Assembly: GCF_020184175.1 (NCBI RefSeq)
Contig: NC_065530.1
Span: 40,649,260-40,713,259 of the forward strand
DNA from: Aphis gossypii
Taxonomy: Eukaryota; Arthropoda; Insecta; Hemiptera; Aphididae
Direction of reading: 5' to 3'
Length of the DNA stretch: 64,000 nt
Of the stretch, positions 27,024-41,260 are shown piece after piece. The number at the start of each line of letters is the position of its first letter. Positions within the stretch are counted from its first letter, which is position 1. The position numbers were made by a program, and so were the translations under genes. The notes beneath the pieces are model-generated. The model searched no databases, was not told where the DNA came from, and worked only from the letters and a program-made list of their open reading frames with translations.

Positions 27024-30000
27024 TTACAATCCGATATTAATTCCCTTTTTTGCTGCTATGGGCAAAAATTCTCCTTGTAAGTATGGATTAAAAGCCTGTA
27101 AAAACAAAAGTTCTATTATATTATGTTAACTATTAAATAATATTTCTGTAGTGTCTATGAATAATTAGCATTATTAGTGGAACTAGAAAACCAGAAGGGA
27201 TAAACTAACCTTTTTAACATGGAATTTTTTTGCAACCGAACTTTTATGTTCATCATCTACCTGTAAGGATTAAATGCAATGTTGTAACATCTTAAATACA
27301 ATATATTATTGAATAAATATTCAAAATACCTGAAATGTTCTTACAAGTTCATCCACGTCAACATTGTGTTTGTTGCCAGTATTTGATCTTGCACAGTCAA
27401 ACATGTGTTCAGAATCACACATACATTCTTGAGATTCCTGATAGTCTCGACTGAACGCTGCCGTATTTTCAAAATCCGTTATACAACCGTCCTCATCTAA
27501 AAGCATAAAATTACTGGTTCTTTGAGACAATGTTTAATAACTAATTATTTGTTGATATTTTATCATTTTTTATTAATGTGAAGATTAATTTAAGTGTTTA
27601 CTGATACATTAACTTTTGTGTTAAGATCCTTTTGACAGATTCCCTTACATAACATCCTACCAAAGAGGGTGGTGGACTTTCTAAGGTATTGTATTGATTT
27701 TTGGATAATGTAGTACTTATTATATTTAGAGTAATAGAGCATTATTTTGCTGTAATAATTCTGTATTGTGCTGCTATAGGCTATAACCATACAACATAGC
27801 AAATTTGTGTTCAAGGGACCAATTGTATGCTGTTACTGCTGTTAGTTTTAATATCAGAGTGAATAAAATAAAAGTTAAAGATAAGTATATTTTCTCTACT
27901 TGAACCTTGGATTTATTTTTCAATATTTCAATTTTACGAGATAATATGAGCATACTAAATATTACAAGTTAAAAATGCTCATACCTAGTTTAAAAATTTA
28001 AATATTGAAAATAATCAAGGCTTAAACACAAATAATATTTTTACCTTTAACTTTTATTATGGATCAATTCACTCTTATATTAAAGTTAACAACATAAAAT
28101 CCAACATTGGTTCTACTGAGCTGAAAGCAAATTTTCTATAATGTACATTTGTTAGACACGCTTTTTGAAATTGTTTCGTTTGATAACTATTTTCTTATTC
28201 TTAACTATATAATTTAATAGAAAATACCTGAATTTTTTGTAACTTAAATTATTTATTTGTATTCAAAGACTAAGCCCATTTAATTTTTAATAAATAAATA
28301 AGTTAGTACTATTAATACTCTAAAATCAACATAAGATCTTCAAGCCTCTCTTGACATTACATACAACTATACAAGTCAATACAACATACACATCATCAAA
28401 CTTACTCTATTCATTTTAAAAGTGCAGTATTATTACTTTGGTTCAAAAATTGTTTCTAAAAACATTTTCTTGAAATTTCTATAAAAAATTGTATAAAATA
28501 TATTTATAAAACTAATTTAGATATAAATACTAACTACTATAATATTTCAATTAAAAGTTTAAACTTCGTTATTTATTATTGAAATTAAAGTTTTTATTGT
28601 TACCTACTGGCTACTAATCTTAAACTGAGTTTAATACTTTAGTAAAATACATTATGAATAGATACACTTACCAGTGTATCCCACCGGACACGGGTTGGGC
28701 GGATTGCAGTAGGCCGGCAGCGCTGCGTCGGTTTTCACTTCATTTTTGTTTCTTGTCGGACTATCTGGGTTCAGAGTCTGCACCCCCTCGCCAGCACCGC
28801 CTGCAGCATGTATACGGGAAAAACAAAGGTAATTATACGATATTGTTACAGACAAAGGTGGGTATTGTTATTAACTAAAGTTAAAAAGTTATAAATTATT
28901 AGTTTATAATTGATTTATTACCTACCTACCAAAACCAAATATAAAATATATTGAACTACAAAACTGCGTAGGTAACTATTTCGGTAAGGGAATTTTAAAA
29001 TTTATTTATATTACTACAATAGTAATTTATTTTTCTATTATTCGTAAAGTACCTATGTTGAACTTATGTTTGACAACAACGCTGTACCGTTGTACCTATA
29101 CATACATTACATATTGTTAACTATTATTATATCATATCTGATATATAAGCCTATGTTGTAACGGTGTGAATAGATATTCATGGTATAAATAACTTGAAAT
29201 GTATTTAATTATTAAAAATATGTCTATGTATAAAACATAGTTTGAACATTGAAGTAACCGTGGAATGTTTCGAGTTATATAATTAATATTCGAATGAAAA
29301 TAATAAAAAACGATCAAGAAAAAATATTTATTAATTATTGTTTACTGAACAATGTTCAGGTAAGTTTAATTATCAATTGTCAAAATTTGAATTTCAATCG
29401 CTCATCAAAAATAGATTATCTTTACGATAATTTTTTTTTTTTTAATCTCAAAACTTAAGAAGAATCTTGTATTCATTTTTTAAGTTTAAAATTTTAAAAA
29501 CTAAAACAAAACATTTTATGAGTTTTTAATTATTATACAATTTTTATATTCTTAACGATTTTCGTTAATATTCAAACTTTATCTAAACGTTTCTAAAAAT
29601 AATGAAAATTGTAGGTAACTTTATGTAGTTTTAATACTTTTTAATTTTTGTAAAAATAACTTATAAGTTATTTATAACATAATAAACTTTGGATTTAAAT
29701 ATCAAGTTTCTTACTGTTAAATTAAAACTTTTATAAATTTAAAAAAACTAAAAAAAGTCGAAAGTTTCAAATATCTATAAGTAACAACAAAGAGCAAAAA
29801 TAATTGTCTAGAAAATGGTTATGTACATTTTTGATGAAAATTTATATTAGTTTGTAAGTTTATGTCAAGTCATATATTTTATAAATAATATTAATTTCAC
29901 TACAATAAAAACAAAATCGATTTTTTCAAGAACTCACGTCTTATACGTAAATATCTATTCTCATTTTCTCCAATTTTATATCTATTAAATTTTAATAATC

Positions 30001-33000
30001 ATGTGTATCAATTAAGTCTTTAGTAAGTTTTGTTTTCAATTAGAAACCACCTCAAAATTGAAGGTTATACAAAAATATACACACAACGAAAAACACTTAA
30101 ACCGATACATAATATATTAATCGCTTCTCTTGGAATCAAAAAACACAAATTTTAATGTTCAGGTTTTTATGCCTATAGTACCTACCTATAGTTACCACAA
30201 ATTGTACATAGCATAATAAAATACTACCAAAATCAAGATACTATAATTAATATAACAAATGATAATGGAATGACGTTTTACGAGGTTTATTTTCAATTTT
30301 TTTACACGTTTAACCGTGTAAGCTTTATTATTTACTTATAAGTTATAAAGCCATATAGGTAGTAGTAGTGTTTATTCATTCTAAGAGTCTGTACTACCGG
30401 CTTTAGTCATCCAGTCGTATAGCACTCGTAACACAAGTAGAAAGAAAACGAACATTGCACATACCGCTCACGTATTTCGCTCCCCACAGCGTGCCGTGCT
30501 GCACGTACTCGTTGTCCCGGATCGACGGCACCGCGTTCCGGCCGTCCGCGCCCGCGTCGTCGTAGTCGGCCCCGATAGGTTCGCGTTCGGTGGTCTTCAT
30601 CCGCGGCCCGTACCTGGCCGCCGCGTCGTACTTGCCACCGTCCATCTCCGACTTGACGATGTCCTTTTCCAGTTGGTTGATGACGTTCTCCAACAGTTTA
30701 CTCCTGACGTACTCAGAGTCCTGCGGAATTATCACTCGTCACGTTACGTGTTTATAAGGAGGAAATGAAAACGTCATAGCGGACGCACGAAAAAAATGTA
30801 TTACAATAATAAAATTATAACGATAAAATAATTGTCGATAATATTGATCAGTTTACGACTACTCGTCGTGTGTTTAAAAATTGTATTATATTTAAAATTT
30901 ACTCAAACTTCTCCTATAGGATTGAGTATCCATAAGAGTGCAATGGGACGTATATACTTCAATACAGTATATAATATTATTAAGTAGGTATAATAAAACG
31001 TATGTAATCTGTCATGTGAAAAAATGTACGAAAGTACACGAGAAACGGTTACCAATGAATATATTACTTTTTATTATGTATTTATCATTTTTATCTAATT
31101 CACTTCCTATGTGTTTAATACATTTGATAAATATATTTATAGCATTATTTATCTATTACTAAAAACAATAACAATATTTAGGTGTATATTTTATAATAAT
31201 TATTGCAACCAGCGATTCGAAATTGTAAATTTATCCAAACCTATAAGATTTGTTTGTTGCTTTGTTAGACAATTATTTAGATGAATCCCGTTTAATATAT
31301 AAATTATTGATAAATTTATGAATCTAACCTAATTTTAAGTTTGATTTAATTCAATATTCTTGACTTTTCTTATTGCTGAGAATAACCTTTATTCATACAT
31401 CGCAGAGTCGATCGAAATTATTTATGATAATGAAAACAATTTCTGTTGTATCTACTCAAAAAATATTTTTTTGAAAATACATCATGCATTATTATTTTAA
31501 TTTTATAAAATAATTTCTACAAACCACGTTTATTAAATATTAGGTAATTAATGAAAGTTTTAATACATCAAGTATAATACACAATATGTTTGAAGGGCTA
31601 ATCCTTTCCAAGCCCTCTTCCTCGAATTGCTCAAATGAATTTATTTTTTGGTAGACCATAAGCTCTACCGTCATTTCAACAAAAGCTATTTGAATCTAGC
31701 ATTAATTTTGAATGAAATATTCATTAAATTCAATTTAAAATAGGTAAATTATATTTCATTACTATATATAGGTACTTGTATCTATTTGAAATTTTTGATG
31801 GATTTTGAAGGTGTATCACACAATTCACAAGACACACATATAGTCATTGATCGGAATTACTGTTTTGTTCTTTATCAATATTTTGTAGTTTTATACTTTC
31901 ATATAGAGGTAAAACACTTAACACGTTTTAATATTGAATAATTAAAACGAAAATTTATAACTATATAGGTTCCTCCGCCGTTTATATCGATCATTACTGA
32001 CTAGAGGTGTAAATATTAAATGGCTATCACATTACAAATGACGAATTTAGAAACCAATTTTAGAATTTTTTATTTTTAATACAATTATCTACTAGCAATC
32101 TAGCTCCAGCTGGGCTAAACAAGAAGCTTAATGCGGATAAAAGACAAAAGTAATAATTAATATTCATGAATATAACAAAATTAAGAAGTTCCCAACTGAA
32201 ATAGTTTGTTGTGAGATATTTTCAGAAATGGAAAAAAATTCATATTAATAACTTATAATAACTTGTAGGTAAATTCGAATTATAATTATGATAACCATCT
32301 TAAAATCGTATAATATGAATAATGTGACATTCGTGTATCGTTATTATACGATTAAACTACTATTTTTCAGTTTGATTGATTATGAATTATGCAATGTAAA
32401 TTGTATTGTATTTATTGGCACAATGGTTCCTGCATGTTTATTTAAATATACTTTCCTCTATAGATATGTACCAGTGCTAGGCACCAGCAATCAAACTGTT
32501 TTCTAGTGTTTCAGTCCAAAATACACAATGTGAATGGATCAATCTGTTAAAATTATTATCGCATAATAAAAAAAAATATATACTTATAAAATAATGATCA
32601 TAATAATATGCCTTTACATTGATTAAATACAACCAAATTTCAATTAATTATTATAATAAACATTGTGAAGACTTTTATAGTTAATAAAAGCTGTTGCGAT
32701 ATTTAGGTTAAATTTTTTATGTTCAACATAAGTTATTTTATATTATGAAAAACCCACATTTAAAAAAGTTCATTAAAAATTGTAATTACTCAAGTATGTA
32801 CACGTATAATAAGTCATAATGATATATGGTTGGCTGCTCTTACACCACAAAATGTCCGTAATACATTTCATTGTCGGAAAAACAGACTTTATTTTGACAA
32901 AAGGTTGACAAGTAAATAATGGACTTTTTGATGCTTGTTTTTTTTTACAAAAATAAACCGTAAATAAAAGACTGTTATGCAAGGTAGTCTAATACATTTT

Positions 33001-35443
33001 AGGAAAACATAAATTCTATTTATATAATATTATATTTTAAGGTTTATAATGTTTATATAATAGTATAATACAATGTTGTATGTAGTCTATTGTGTATACT
33101 GTATACATAAACGTCATAAACACATTATACCTACAACTGACGTACACATCACCTTTAATTTTAAAGTACCTTAATGGTATTCAGTATAATTAAAATAGAG
33201 CAAATACTATCCACGTTATATACATATTTATGTAAGTATATAACTATATCTGTTTAATATTTATTACATTTTTAATCCCATATAATAAATTAGGTAGGTA
33301 TATGAGTTCTAATTTTATAATTTTTCAAATTATGTACAATGAAATGTTGTACTACATACGAACTGCGATGTATGAATATTTGACAGTTAAAGCTCCTTTA
33401 CTTTTACAATAACGAAAAAGGTATCATTTTTTATTTTTAATTTGAAGCTGTGATGTAACGAGCTTATGAATTATAACACAATATATTATAACTGATGCCA
33501 TTTAACAATATTTTAAGAAAAAAAATATTTTTTCATCCAATATGTGTACTGGTTGTCTATATGCTGTAAAATATAATATTATCATAAAACCTTTAATGTC
33601 AATTCATAAGCCCCATAGAACTACCGTTAATTTGACAAAAAATAATACGGGTTTGCAATAGGAAAACTCTGACTTCTGTTATTATGCTTGGTCGTGACAG
33701 CTACGCTTATATTTATTTTTTTGTGTTTAGGTTCGCGCCGCTACCGCCATCCTGAATCGTAGGCACTAGGCAGTATTATAGAATATTATATAGACAGCAC
33801 TTACCATCACTTACGTATCGTACGATTGACGTTTTTTAAATTTCTTGTATTATTATTGCGACACTGTAGATTATTGTATTCATATTAAATTTCAAGTACT
33901 AAATCGAAATTTCAAACATTTTTTTTTCTATATTCTTGGAGCCAGATGATCTCTACGTACCTAGATAGAATTTCCATTTGAACTTATTTCGACGAGCATT
34001 TAAAATTATTTAACATGTTAAATTCGAATTAGATATAAGTATACATAATTAAACATTGAATCTTATACGCTCAAATATAATGTTATGTTTTTCGAGAGAT
34101 GGTGGTGCGCTAGTGGGGGTCAAATGTCCACGTGTCAGTACGTCATTAGTCAATAATGACCGGGGTAGGTACCGGACGGTAGACAATGGCATTAACGAAA
34201 ATTTGTATCACCGAAACACCCTGCCGTATACAGTGTTAATTGCTAATTGTGTAGAGGTTACCTACATGCTTTATGTTTTTTTATGCAATGTTTATTTATT
34301 CACGCACGTGATTCACAGGTATTCCACGTGTAACCTCGGTTGTGTGGCGTACATAAGCAATACTGCACATAAAATTATATGGGGTTTTTTCTGTGGTGTT
34401 TTTCTTTTAGATTTCGAACCTTTCGTAAAACGTCTGTTTGCATATGGACTTATATAGTCTAATTATTGTGCAAGATATACGCGTATATCCGCGGGCGATA
34501 ATAAGTTTTAACTAGATACAGTATTTTTAGCATCAAGGCTGGTTTTAAACTTATTAAAGGCCGAAGGTAAAAGATTGCAAACTTTTCTCTTGTTGGCTGA
34601 TTTTAATTAAATAATACATTCGTGAAAATTAATACATTTTGAGAGCTGTTGAGTGCAATATACGTATATTTGAAACTACGAAAGTCGATAGTCATCAGTT
34701 ATATGCGTCACAGCACATTAATTTATGCCTTGAAATAATTGATTATGCAGTATCTATCGGTAGGTATATAGTTTTGTACTTCTAAAAATCAACATTTTTA
34801 TTTCGGAATACCAATATGTTTTTTTAGACATATAATTAAGACCTTAAGTTAAACTTTCCTATATTTTTGGACAAGATGCCTCTAAAATATATGTAGATAC
34901 TGCAGTGCCTTAATGCTCTCCGTCAAGTCTAATCCTGGTTTTCAGTACCTAATCATACACGATTTCATTATTATTGTGACTATAATAAAATACTATAAAT
35001 GAGGATGAGTCTAAAACCACGAAAAGAAATGTTTTACATTTAATCACCTTTTCACTGTCATTTACACTGATTTTGAAATATTTAAACATAATATTTTACG
35101 TACAATAATTTAATAAAATATGTGATGAGTGTGCACCTATATCATATTTTTACATATATATATATAGTTTAGAGAATATTTTTGTTTTTTGTACATTAAA
35201 TTAGAAGAAAAAAAAACAATCCATTTATGATTTTTCCCCTTCTCGCTAATCGAATGCATGACCGTAGGTATCTAACTCGTCTTGCTATTTTCTTAACTAA
35301 CACATTGTACATATTGAGCACATTATTATAATATAATATTATTAATGACGGGTACTCACTTTTATATTTTCCGAGTACTTGCCAAACGCGATGACATACA
35401 CGGGCGCCAAAGCAATGCACAGTATGATAACGTTTGTCGCCAT
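27024..35443 (-). CDS. 7B2: Neuroendocrine protein 7B2 (secretogranin V)
   Basis: A secreted chaperone and inhibitor of prohormone convertase 2 (PC2). Coding exons on the minus strand: 35443-35360, 30720-30465, 28800-28672, 27496-27330, 27260-27210 and 27095-27024; the junctions are in phase and give 252 aa. Exon 1 is a signal peptide (MATNVIILCIALAPVYVIA). Exon 2 is rich in Asp/Lys/Tyr. Exon 3 ends in the family signature CNPPNPCPVGYT, the proline-rich segment needed for PC2 binding. Exon 4 has DGCITDFENTAAFSRDYQ and CMCDSEHMFDC. The last two exons give SSVAKKFHVKK and then NPYLQGEFLPIAAKKG, the C-terminal inhibitory peptide with its internal Lys-Lys. The vertebrate polybasic furin site just before NPYLQG is replaced by KK. 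The start is the only ATG before the signal peptide, and an acceptor (TTTTCCAG, exon from 35465) implies an upstream 5' UTR exon. Confidence 0.93.
28801..30464 (-). other. 7B2 intron
   Basis: AT-rich, donor GTATGT, acceptor ATGCTGCAG. Nothing else recognised. Confidence 0.75.
30721..35359 (-). other. Large first coding intron of 7B2
   Basis: A 4.6-kb AT-rich intron (donor GTGAGT at 35359, acceptor AATTCCGCAG). Several open frames of 70-133 codons exist, the longest at 34056-34457 plus strand, but none shows a domain, codon bias or splice context. I see no nested gene. Confidence 0.6.
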
Positions 35444-36880
35444 AATTGTGGAGCTTTTCGTATGCCTGGAAAATGGATGGAAACGGAGATGAAAACGGAC
35501 AGATGGTAGTTATGGGTAAGTACACGCGTACACTGCGAGCGGGCGTACTGCACCGTATGACGACGATGATGTAATATATAAATGTGTGCGAATGTAAATA
35601 TGTATCTATATAATATATATATATCTAAGCAGTATGTATATATATCGACGGCGTGACGACGACTCGCGAGTAAGGCGCGCCGCGGTGGTGATTTTGGATA
35701 CGAGTGGTTTTTTCCACGATTTTCTCTCGATCGAGTCGATCGTCCTTACCCGCGACGACAATACCCAACGACGACCTTCCGCTCGTTACTACGTATGCGC
35801 GCGATTAAACATTAAATAACATTCGCGCGTCGTGTAAAAATATCAAACCCTCCGCCAATACATTATATTTAATATGTGTACATACATGTTATATGCTAAT
35901 CGCTATATTATTATTTTTTTTTTTTTTACTATATACAGATCGCGGGCGCCCGCAGCTGATGCAGTCCGCGATGTTCCTGCGTACACCGGCCCGAGGAAAT
36001 GCACTCGCGACGCGCTGCAGTAGGTATAATATTCCGTGCAAAATTTTACGATGTTCAAAAAAATAGTGTATTATTATTGTACTCGTTATTTACAACCGTG
36101 TAAAATGTTCGCGTCACGTAGTGCTCGTGTGTCGACACGATACGATCGCAGGCTATATACATTCAATACACACGTCATGCAATGCAAAACAAAAATATCG
36201 CCGTAAAACTTATTGTTGTGTGCTATAATATTATAAATTATTATTTATATATATATGTGTATAGATACCGTCCAACTCGGAAACTACCCTTACGGCCGGA
36301 CGGACCGATGCAGCTGTCGATTCACTATCTTTTCCGGGCCGTATTGGAAAACCGCGAATGACGTTGTTTTAATGCATCGTTGCTAATCGCGTCCGTAGAT
36401 CATTAACCGTATTTATACAAAATGGAAAGGTGTACTAAACTAATAACGATTATAACTACTGGGTATGTCGGAGATCGCGGCGAACGTTCCGTTCGTCCCG
36501 TGCAGACGTACGAACTGTTTTATTTATTTCTAACTGTAACGTACATTATTGCGACGTGTTGTTTTATCGTCCGTATCGTGGATTAGTTTTCACCGTTTTT
36601 TAAATTACCTTTTTCAACGATATGACCCGCATATATGTGTATCCACTCCGTGTTCCACAGGTAGACGACGTGTCGGCGGGGTGGCAAGTCGTGTGTGCGG
36701 CGGATCAATAGGCGCGGCCGCCGGCGACGTGTATGTGTGGCGTTTGGCGTGCGCGACGTATAGCGCCGTATTATTATTATTATTACTATTACGGACCCCG
36801 TCGGAAAACTCGGCGGCGACGGCGACCGAGCTAAGACCACGAGGCACCCCGACGAGAAAACGCGCCCGGTGACTGACCGT
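35444..36880 (-). promoter_or_regulatory. 7B2: GC-rich 5' region of 7B2 (UTR exon and promoter)
   Basis: CpG content rises sharply here (CGCG, GCGGCCGCC and similar around 35640-35830, 35940-36020, 36480-36870), unlike the surrounding AT-rich DNA. An acceptor just before the coding start needs an upstream exon. A fitting donor is CGTTGAAAAAG then GTAATT on the minus strand near 36610, with GC-rich sequence 36611-36870 as candidate non-coding exon 1. Open frames in this block are a by-product of GC content. Confidence 0.45.
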
Positions 36881-38380
36881 GGCGGAAAACGTTATATATT
36901 TATTTCATCACGCGAATAACGCGCTATTTCCTTTTTATTCCTCTCGCAATAATATAATTTATAGCCGTCTGTCCCGTGGTGACGTTGGTTCAGACGATGT
37001 TCGAAATCGTGGCAGCGCTCTGGGTGTATATAAAAGTATATTTTAATGACAAAGTATAAATGCATAATTCTATAGCAACGGTACAAGTACCCATTGATTC
37101 AGGTCTATATATAGAGAGGATAATAAAGAATATCAGCTCTACTGAAGGGGAGGCAAATGCCGATTTCACCCGCAACCCGTCCGAGGACGTCGCTAACCTA
37201 ACAGTATATAAATATATATAACTAAATTATTGCAGCAAACGTTCAGCCAGGCAGGAAATGGAAATTCGAATTTGAAAATATTGCTGCGTGGCAATATAAT
37301 GTATCATAAGAGAAAATGATTTATAGTTGAATAATTAACACTTATATTTTATTTGCATTGCTAATATGTATTATAACTATAAGAAAACGTCTAGAAAAGA
37401 GTCAAGTGATGAAACGATTGCACTGCAATCACATCAGTCGTTATTTGAACTGGTGTTACGAATTATTACATATATTTTATAGCTTACAAAATATTATTAA
37501 TTTATACATAGTATGCCATTTACATAAAATGTCCTTCATGAACATTTTACTAAATCTCAAATTAAACATTTGATTTTATAAATCAATAACTAAATATACT
37601 AAATTATATTTTATAATACTTATTATGTGCAAACAAAAGGCAAACAAAAAAATTCAGACAATTTCAAATACCTATAAATAGCACAAAATAAGCAAAATAA
37701 TTTTTGAAACGATATATTATCTAGAAAATAATAATAATTTTGGTGAAAATTAAAATTCTCTATACGGATTTTTTGACAAGTACTTAGAATTATTATTTTT
37801 TTACCACCCATGTAAAAACTATAATCAATTTTTCACAGAAACTACTATAAAAGCGAAGATTATAAAATATTTTTATTGCTCCAAAAATTGATAATAACAT
37901 TCACTAAAAACATTTTAAATTTTTATGAATACCAACTCATTTAAACGTTAAAATGGGGATGAACTTTCTTGGTAAATCACCTTATATGTAACCATAATTA
38001 TATGTTATTACTGCTATAATGATTTAAAGATTACATTTTCGATAATTTTATTGAACGTGTAAAGATAGAATAAAATATATTATACGTAGTCATAAAAACC
38101 AAATTTTGAAGAAAAAGCTAAAAAGGTTATTTAAATATTTCCAATGAAAAATACGCCCTCAATAATATAAATATTTTAAATCGAGATAGTAAGTATAGGT
38201 AGTAACTATTGAGTTTATTATTTATTAACCATAATATTATATTATCTATTTAGTATTTGGTGTGTATATATTGTATAAACAGAGTAAACAGTAATTTAAA
38301 TGTAACGTAGGTAACAAAACCAATGATAATAATAATATTAAAACTATATGCAACCGTATAGTAATGCCTATTCCTATTCC

Positions 38381-39002
38381 CAGTGCTGTAAAATATTTGA
38401 ATAAAAGTATTTAAATAAAATTATTCAAATACTTTTTTAAATATTTTCAACATTAATTATTTTCAATGGTATTTTAACTACTTTTCTTTTGTATTAAATA
38501 TTTATTTATATTGAATACTTTCGTTTTTTTTTCGAACATTTTATTTTTATTCGAAATATTTGGTTGGAAAATATTATTGCCAACTGGCAACTACAATAAT
38601 ATTGAATAATAGTTTTATTTAGTAGGTATTCTGTATTTTTTACTTATGTTATCGGAAACCCGAATGTTTGTAAAAACAAAGTTTATCGACGAAAATTTTG
38701 AAAACACAATGTTTTTAAAATGTAACAATAACAATATAACATATTTTATTTGATGAATAAATAAAAAAAAAATGATTTTAAACCTACTATGTCTATGTGT
38801 CTATATATTACGTTAGTTACAAATAAACAACTTAACAAACCAAAAGTATTTGAAAAGTATTCCAAATTATTTTTAAGGCATTTGAGTAGTATTTTAAATA
38901 CTATACAGTTAAAATGAGTAGTATCTAAAATACTCGAAAAAAGTGTATTTGAATTTGAGTATTGAATCAAATACTTTTTTTAAAGGATTCTTTACAGCAC
39001 TT
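38381..39002. mobile_element. hAT-like MITE of about 620 bp
   Basis: The left end CAGTGCTGTAAA and the right end (minus strand AAGTGCTGTAAA) are inverted repeats. CCTATTCC (38373-38380) and CCGATTCC (39003-39010) form a 7-of-8 matching target duplication. The sub-terminal parts are also inverted repeats made of AAATACTTTT and TTCAAATAC motifs, so the strand could fold on itself. No transposase frame. Confidence 0.7.
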
Positions 39003-40301
39003 CCGATTCCATATACCTTTAAATCTTTAGATAACCCGTACACTTACGACTCGTGCTACAAAAGTATGTGCTGAGAATATTTTCACAATAACGCATACTT
39101 AATATTTATGATAATTTTCAATTCAAGAGTGATTCATATATATATTATATCATATGCTGTGTATATGTATTTTAGGGGTTTTTACCGTATTATTTATTCA
39201 CGTACAATGTAAAAAGACTCGAGAGACACAAAAACAATAATAAATGACTAATGCCCTCCGAATCGGGGATTAAATACATAAAATAGGTATATTGTACATT
39301 TATACATACCTATGTATCTATATCGGTTTAATATAATTTATATTTTATGTTTTTCAATAACGCTGTTGGAATAAATTATTTTTCCCTGTAATTTATTTTA
39401 TAGACAGGTAATATTACGTATCATACTGATTCACGTGTTCTTATCCGTATAAATAATTATATTTGATAAAATTAGAACGTAGCGTCAGGATTGAGTGGAC
39501 AATTCAATTATCCTCATGATAAAAGTCCAAAACACTGTGGTGTCTCGTAACCCGTAGGGTATACGATATATTATATTATGTACTACATAATACCTATCTA
39601 AATGACTAAATCTAATATAATACAGCACTCTGTGTATATATCAACTTAATCTAGTTAATGTATTGCATATGTATGTAATATATTGTTCATAGTGTATAAT
39701 ACCTATATAGGAACCATTTCTGACTAGGATTTAACTCACGTCTATATTATCAAATATATAAATATATATACTGCTGTGAATCGGTGGAGATCGATTACGA
39801 CTCAAGTTTAGGAGCTTATTGTTGCGTTCGAAATTTAAATATCAAATCACAAACTGGATCCCAAAATAATGTATCTATACTTAAAAATAAAATATTTAAC
39901 GATATATTTAGATGTATTAATGGCGTCTCATTCATACTATAAATTGACAAATTAGTAAAATAATTTATACCTACGATTTACAAGTACATTTACATAATAT
40001 ATTAATACAATATATATATACCTTTATATTCAAATTAATAAAAGGTTGACAAGTGGGTACTGCAATGCCGTAAATTATTAAACGTCAAGTGAATCACTAT
40101 TATGGGTGTGTTAAATTTAATGATGAACATGATTGCACCCGCCCTATCCTTTTTACATGTGAAAAAACGCAACACGATTGCGTTTTAGTAATTAGTACGA
40201 TTGAGCTTGTTTAACTTTTTTACCTGAAAAAAAAACACATCACGATGACGCTCGAACCTATAATAAGAGTATTGCTCTCCAAACAATTTTTCAATACAAT
40301 A

Positions 40302-40900
40302 TTTAAAAATACATTCGGACTCGATTAATTCTTAGTTGAAGTAAAAAGTTCGAGTTAAACAAGTTCGACTGTATTAATACATGGTTTTATAAACATTTTT
40401 CATGTATTTCTTCTATCCTTTTAACAATTTTTAAGGTTGAGACTGGCAACAAAATTAAATTGTTTACTCAGTTAAAAATTGTTTCTTATTCTGATATTAG
40501 TACACTTAACGCTCTATTTAAAGTTATTAATACATTAAACATTTTTTTTTTTTAATATTTATCAAAATATATACTAAATAATTTAATAAAATTACGAAAA
40601 CTACAAATTACAATTTTGTGGTACACAGTTTTGGTCCCAATACTTTCAATTAATATTCTAATACAGATATTCCATTTTGTTCTAATTTTGTCCAAGTTTG
40701 CTTTATGAATTTTAATTTGATTTCTTGCTATTTTGAGGTTTGTTTGAACAATTTAATTTTTTTTCAGTAAAATTGTTAAAAGGATAAAAAAAATATATGA
40801 CAAAAGTTTATAATTCCATGTGTATTAATACAGTTGAACTTGGTTAACTTGAACTTTTAAGTTCGACTTCGAGTTAATCAAATCTGACTGTATTTTTAAA
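40302..40900. repeat. Long inverted repeat with Tc1/pogo-like ends
   Basis: The left arm (about 40302-40430) is mirrored by the right arm (about 40768-40900), for example GTTCGAGTTAAACAAGTTCGA on the left against TTGAACTTGGTTAACTTGAAC on the right, and CCTTTTAACAATTTT against AAATTGTTAAAAGG. Within each arm is a second, shorter palindrome of TACAGTTGAAC/GTTCGACTTC type, as in the termini of pogo/Tigger-like elements. The spacer of about 340 bp has no gene. A foldback MITE is the simplest reading. Confidence 0.6.
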
Positions 40901-41260
40901 TACCTAGTGTATTAAACAATTGTAAGTTGGGAAATATATTATATAATTTTTTTATTTATTCATATTTTTTAAATATTTTATTATCTTATAGGCTCGTACA
41001 CAATTGTGGTGTTTATGCAGGTAAAAGGGGCTCAATCATGCTAATTAGTAGAGCTCAATTGTGTTGCATTTTCTCATATAAAAAGTGGAGCGGGCGCAAT
41101 TGTTCAACACGTAGGTATTGTAAATATTCATAACTTATAAAAAGGTCATTTTGGGTTGCAATCAACAACCATATAAATACCTACCTAAATAATTGTATAT
41201 TAGTGATAAATGACTCTTGTCGAAGTTGTAATATATTTATTATCATAGTATCTATGTTTT

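Noticed and set aside
30496..30768. Plus-strand open frame of about 90 codons
   Set aside because: Antisense of the second 7B2 coding exon; the minus frame has matching splice phases.
34056..34457. Plus-strand open frame of 133 codons
   Set aside because: No recognisable domain, Phe/Tyr/Cys-rich as expected of AT-rich chance frames, and it lies inside a 7B2 intron.
36549..36872. Open frames on both strands in GC-rich DNA
   Set aside because: Open because of composition; no domain and no consistent splice partners, and better explained as the 7B2 5' region.
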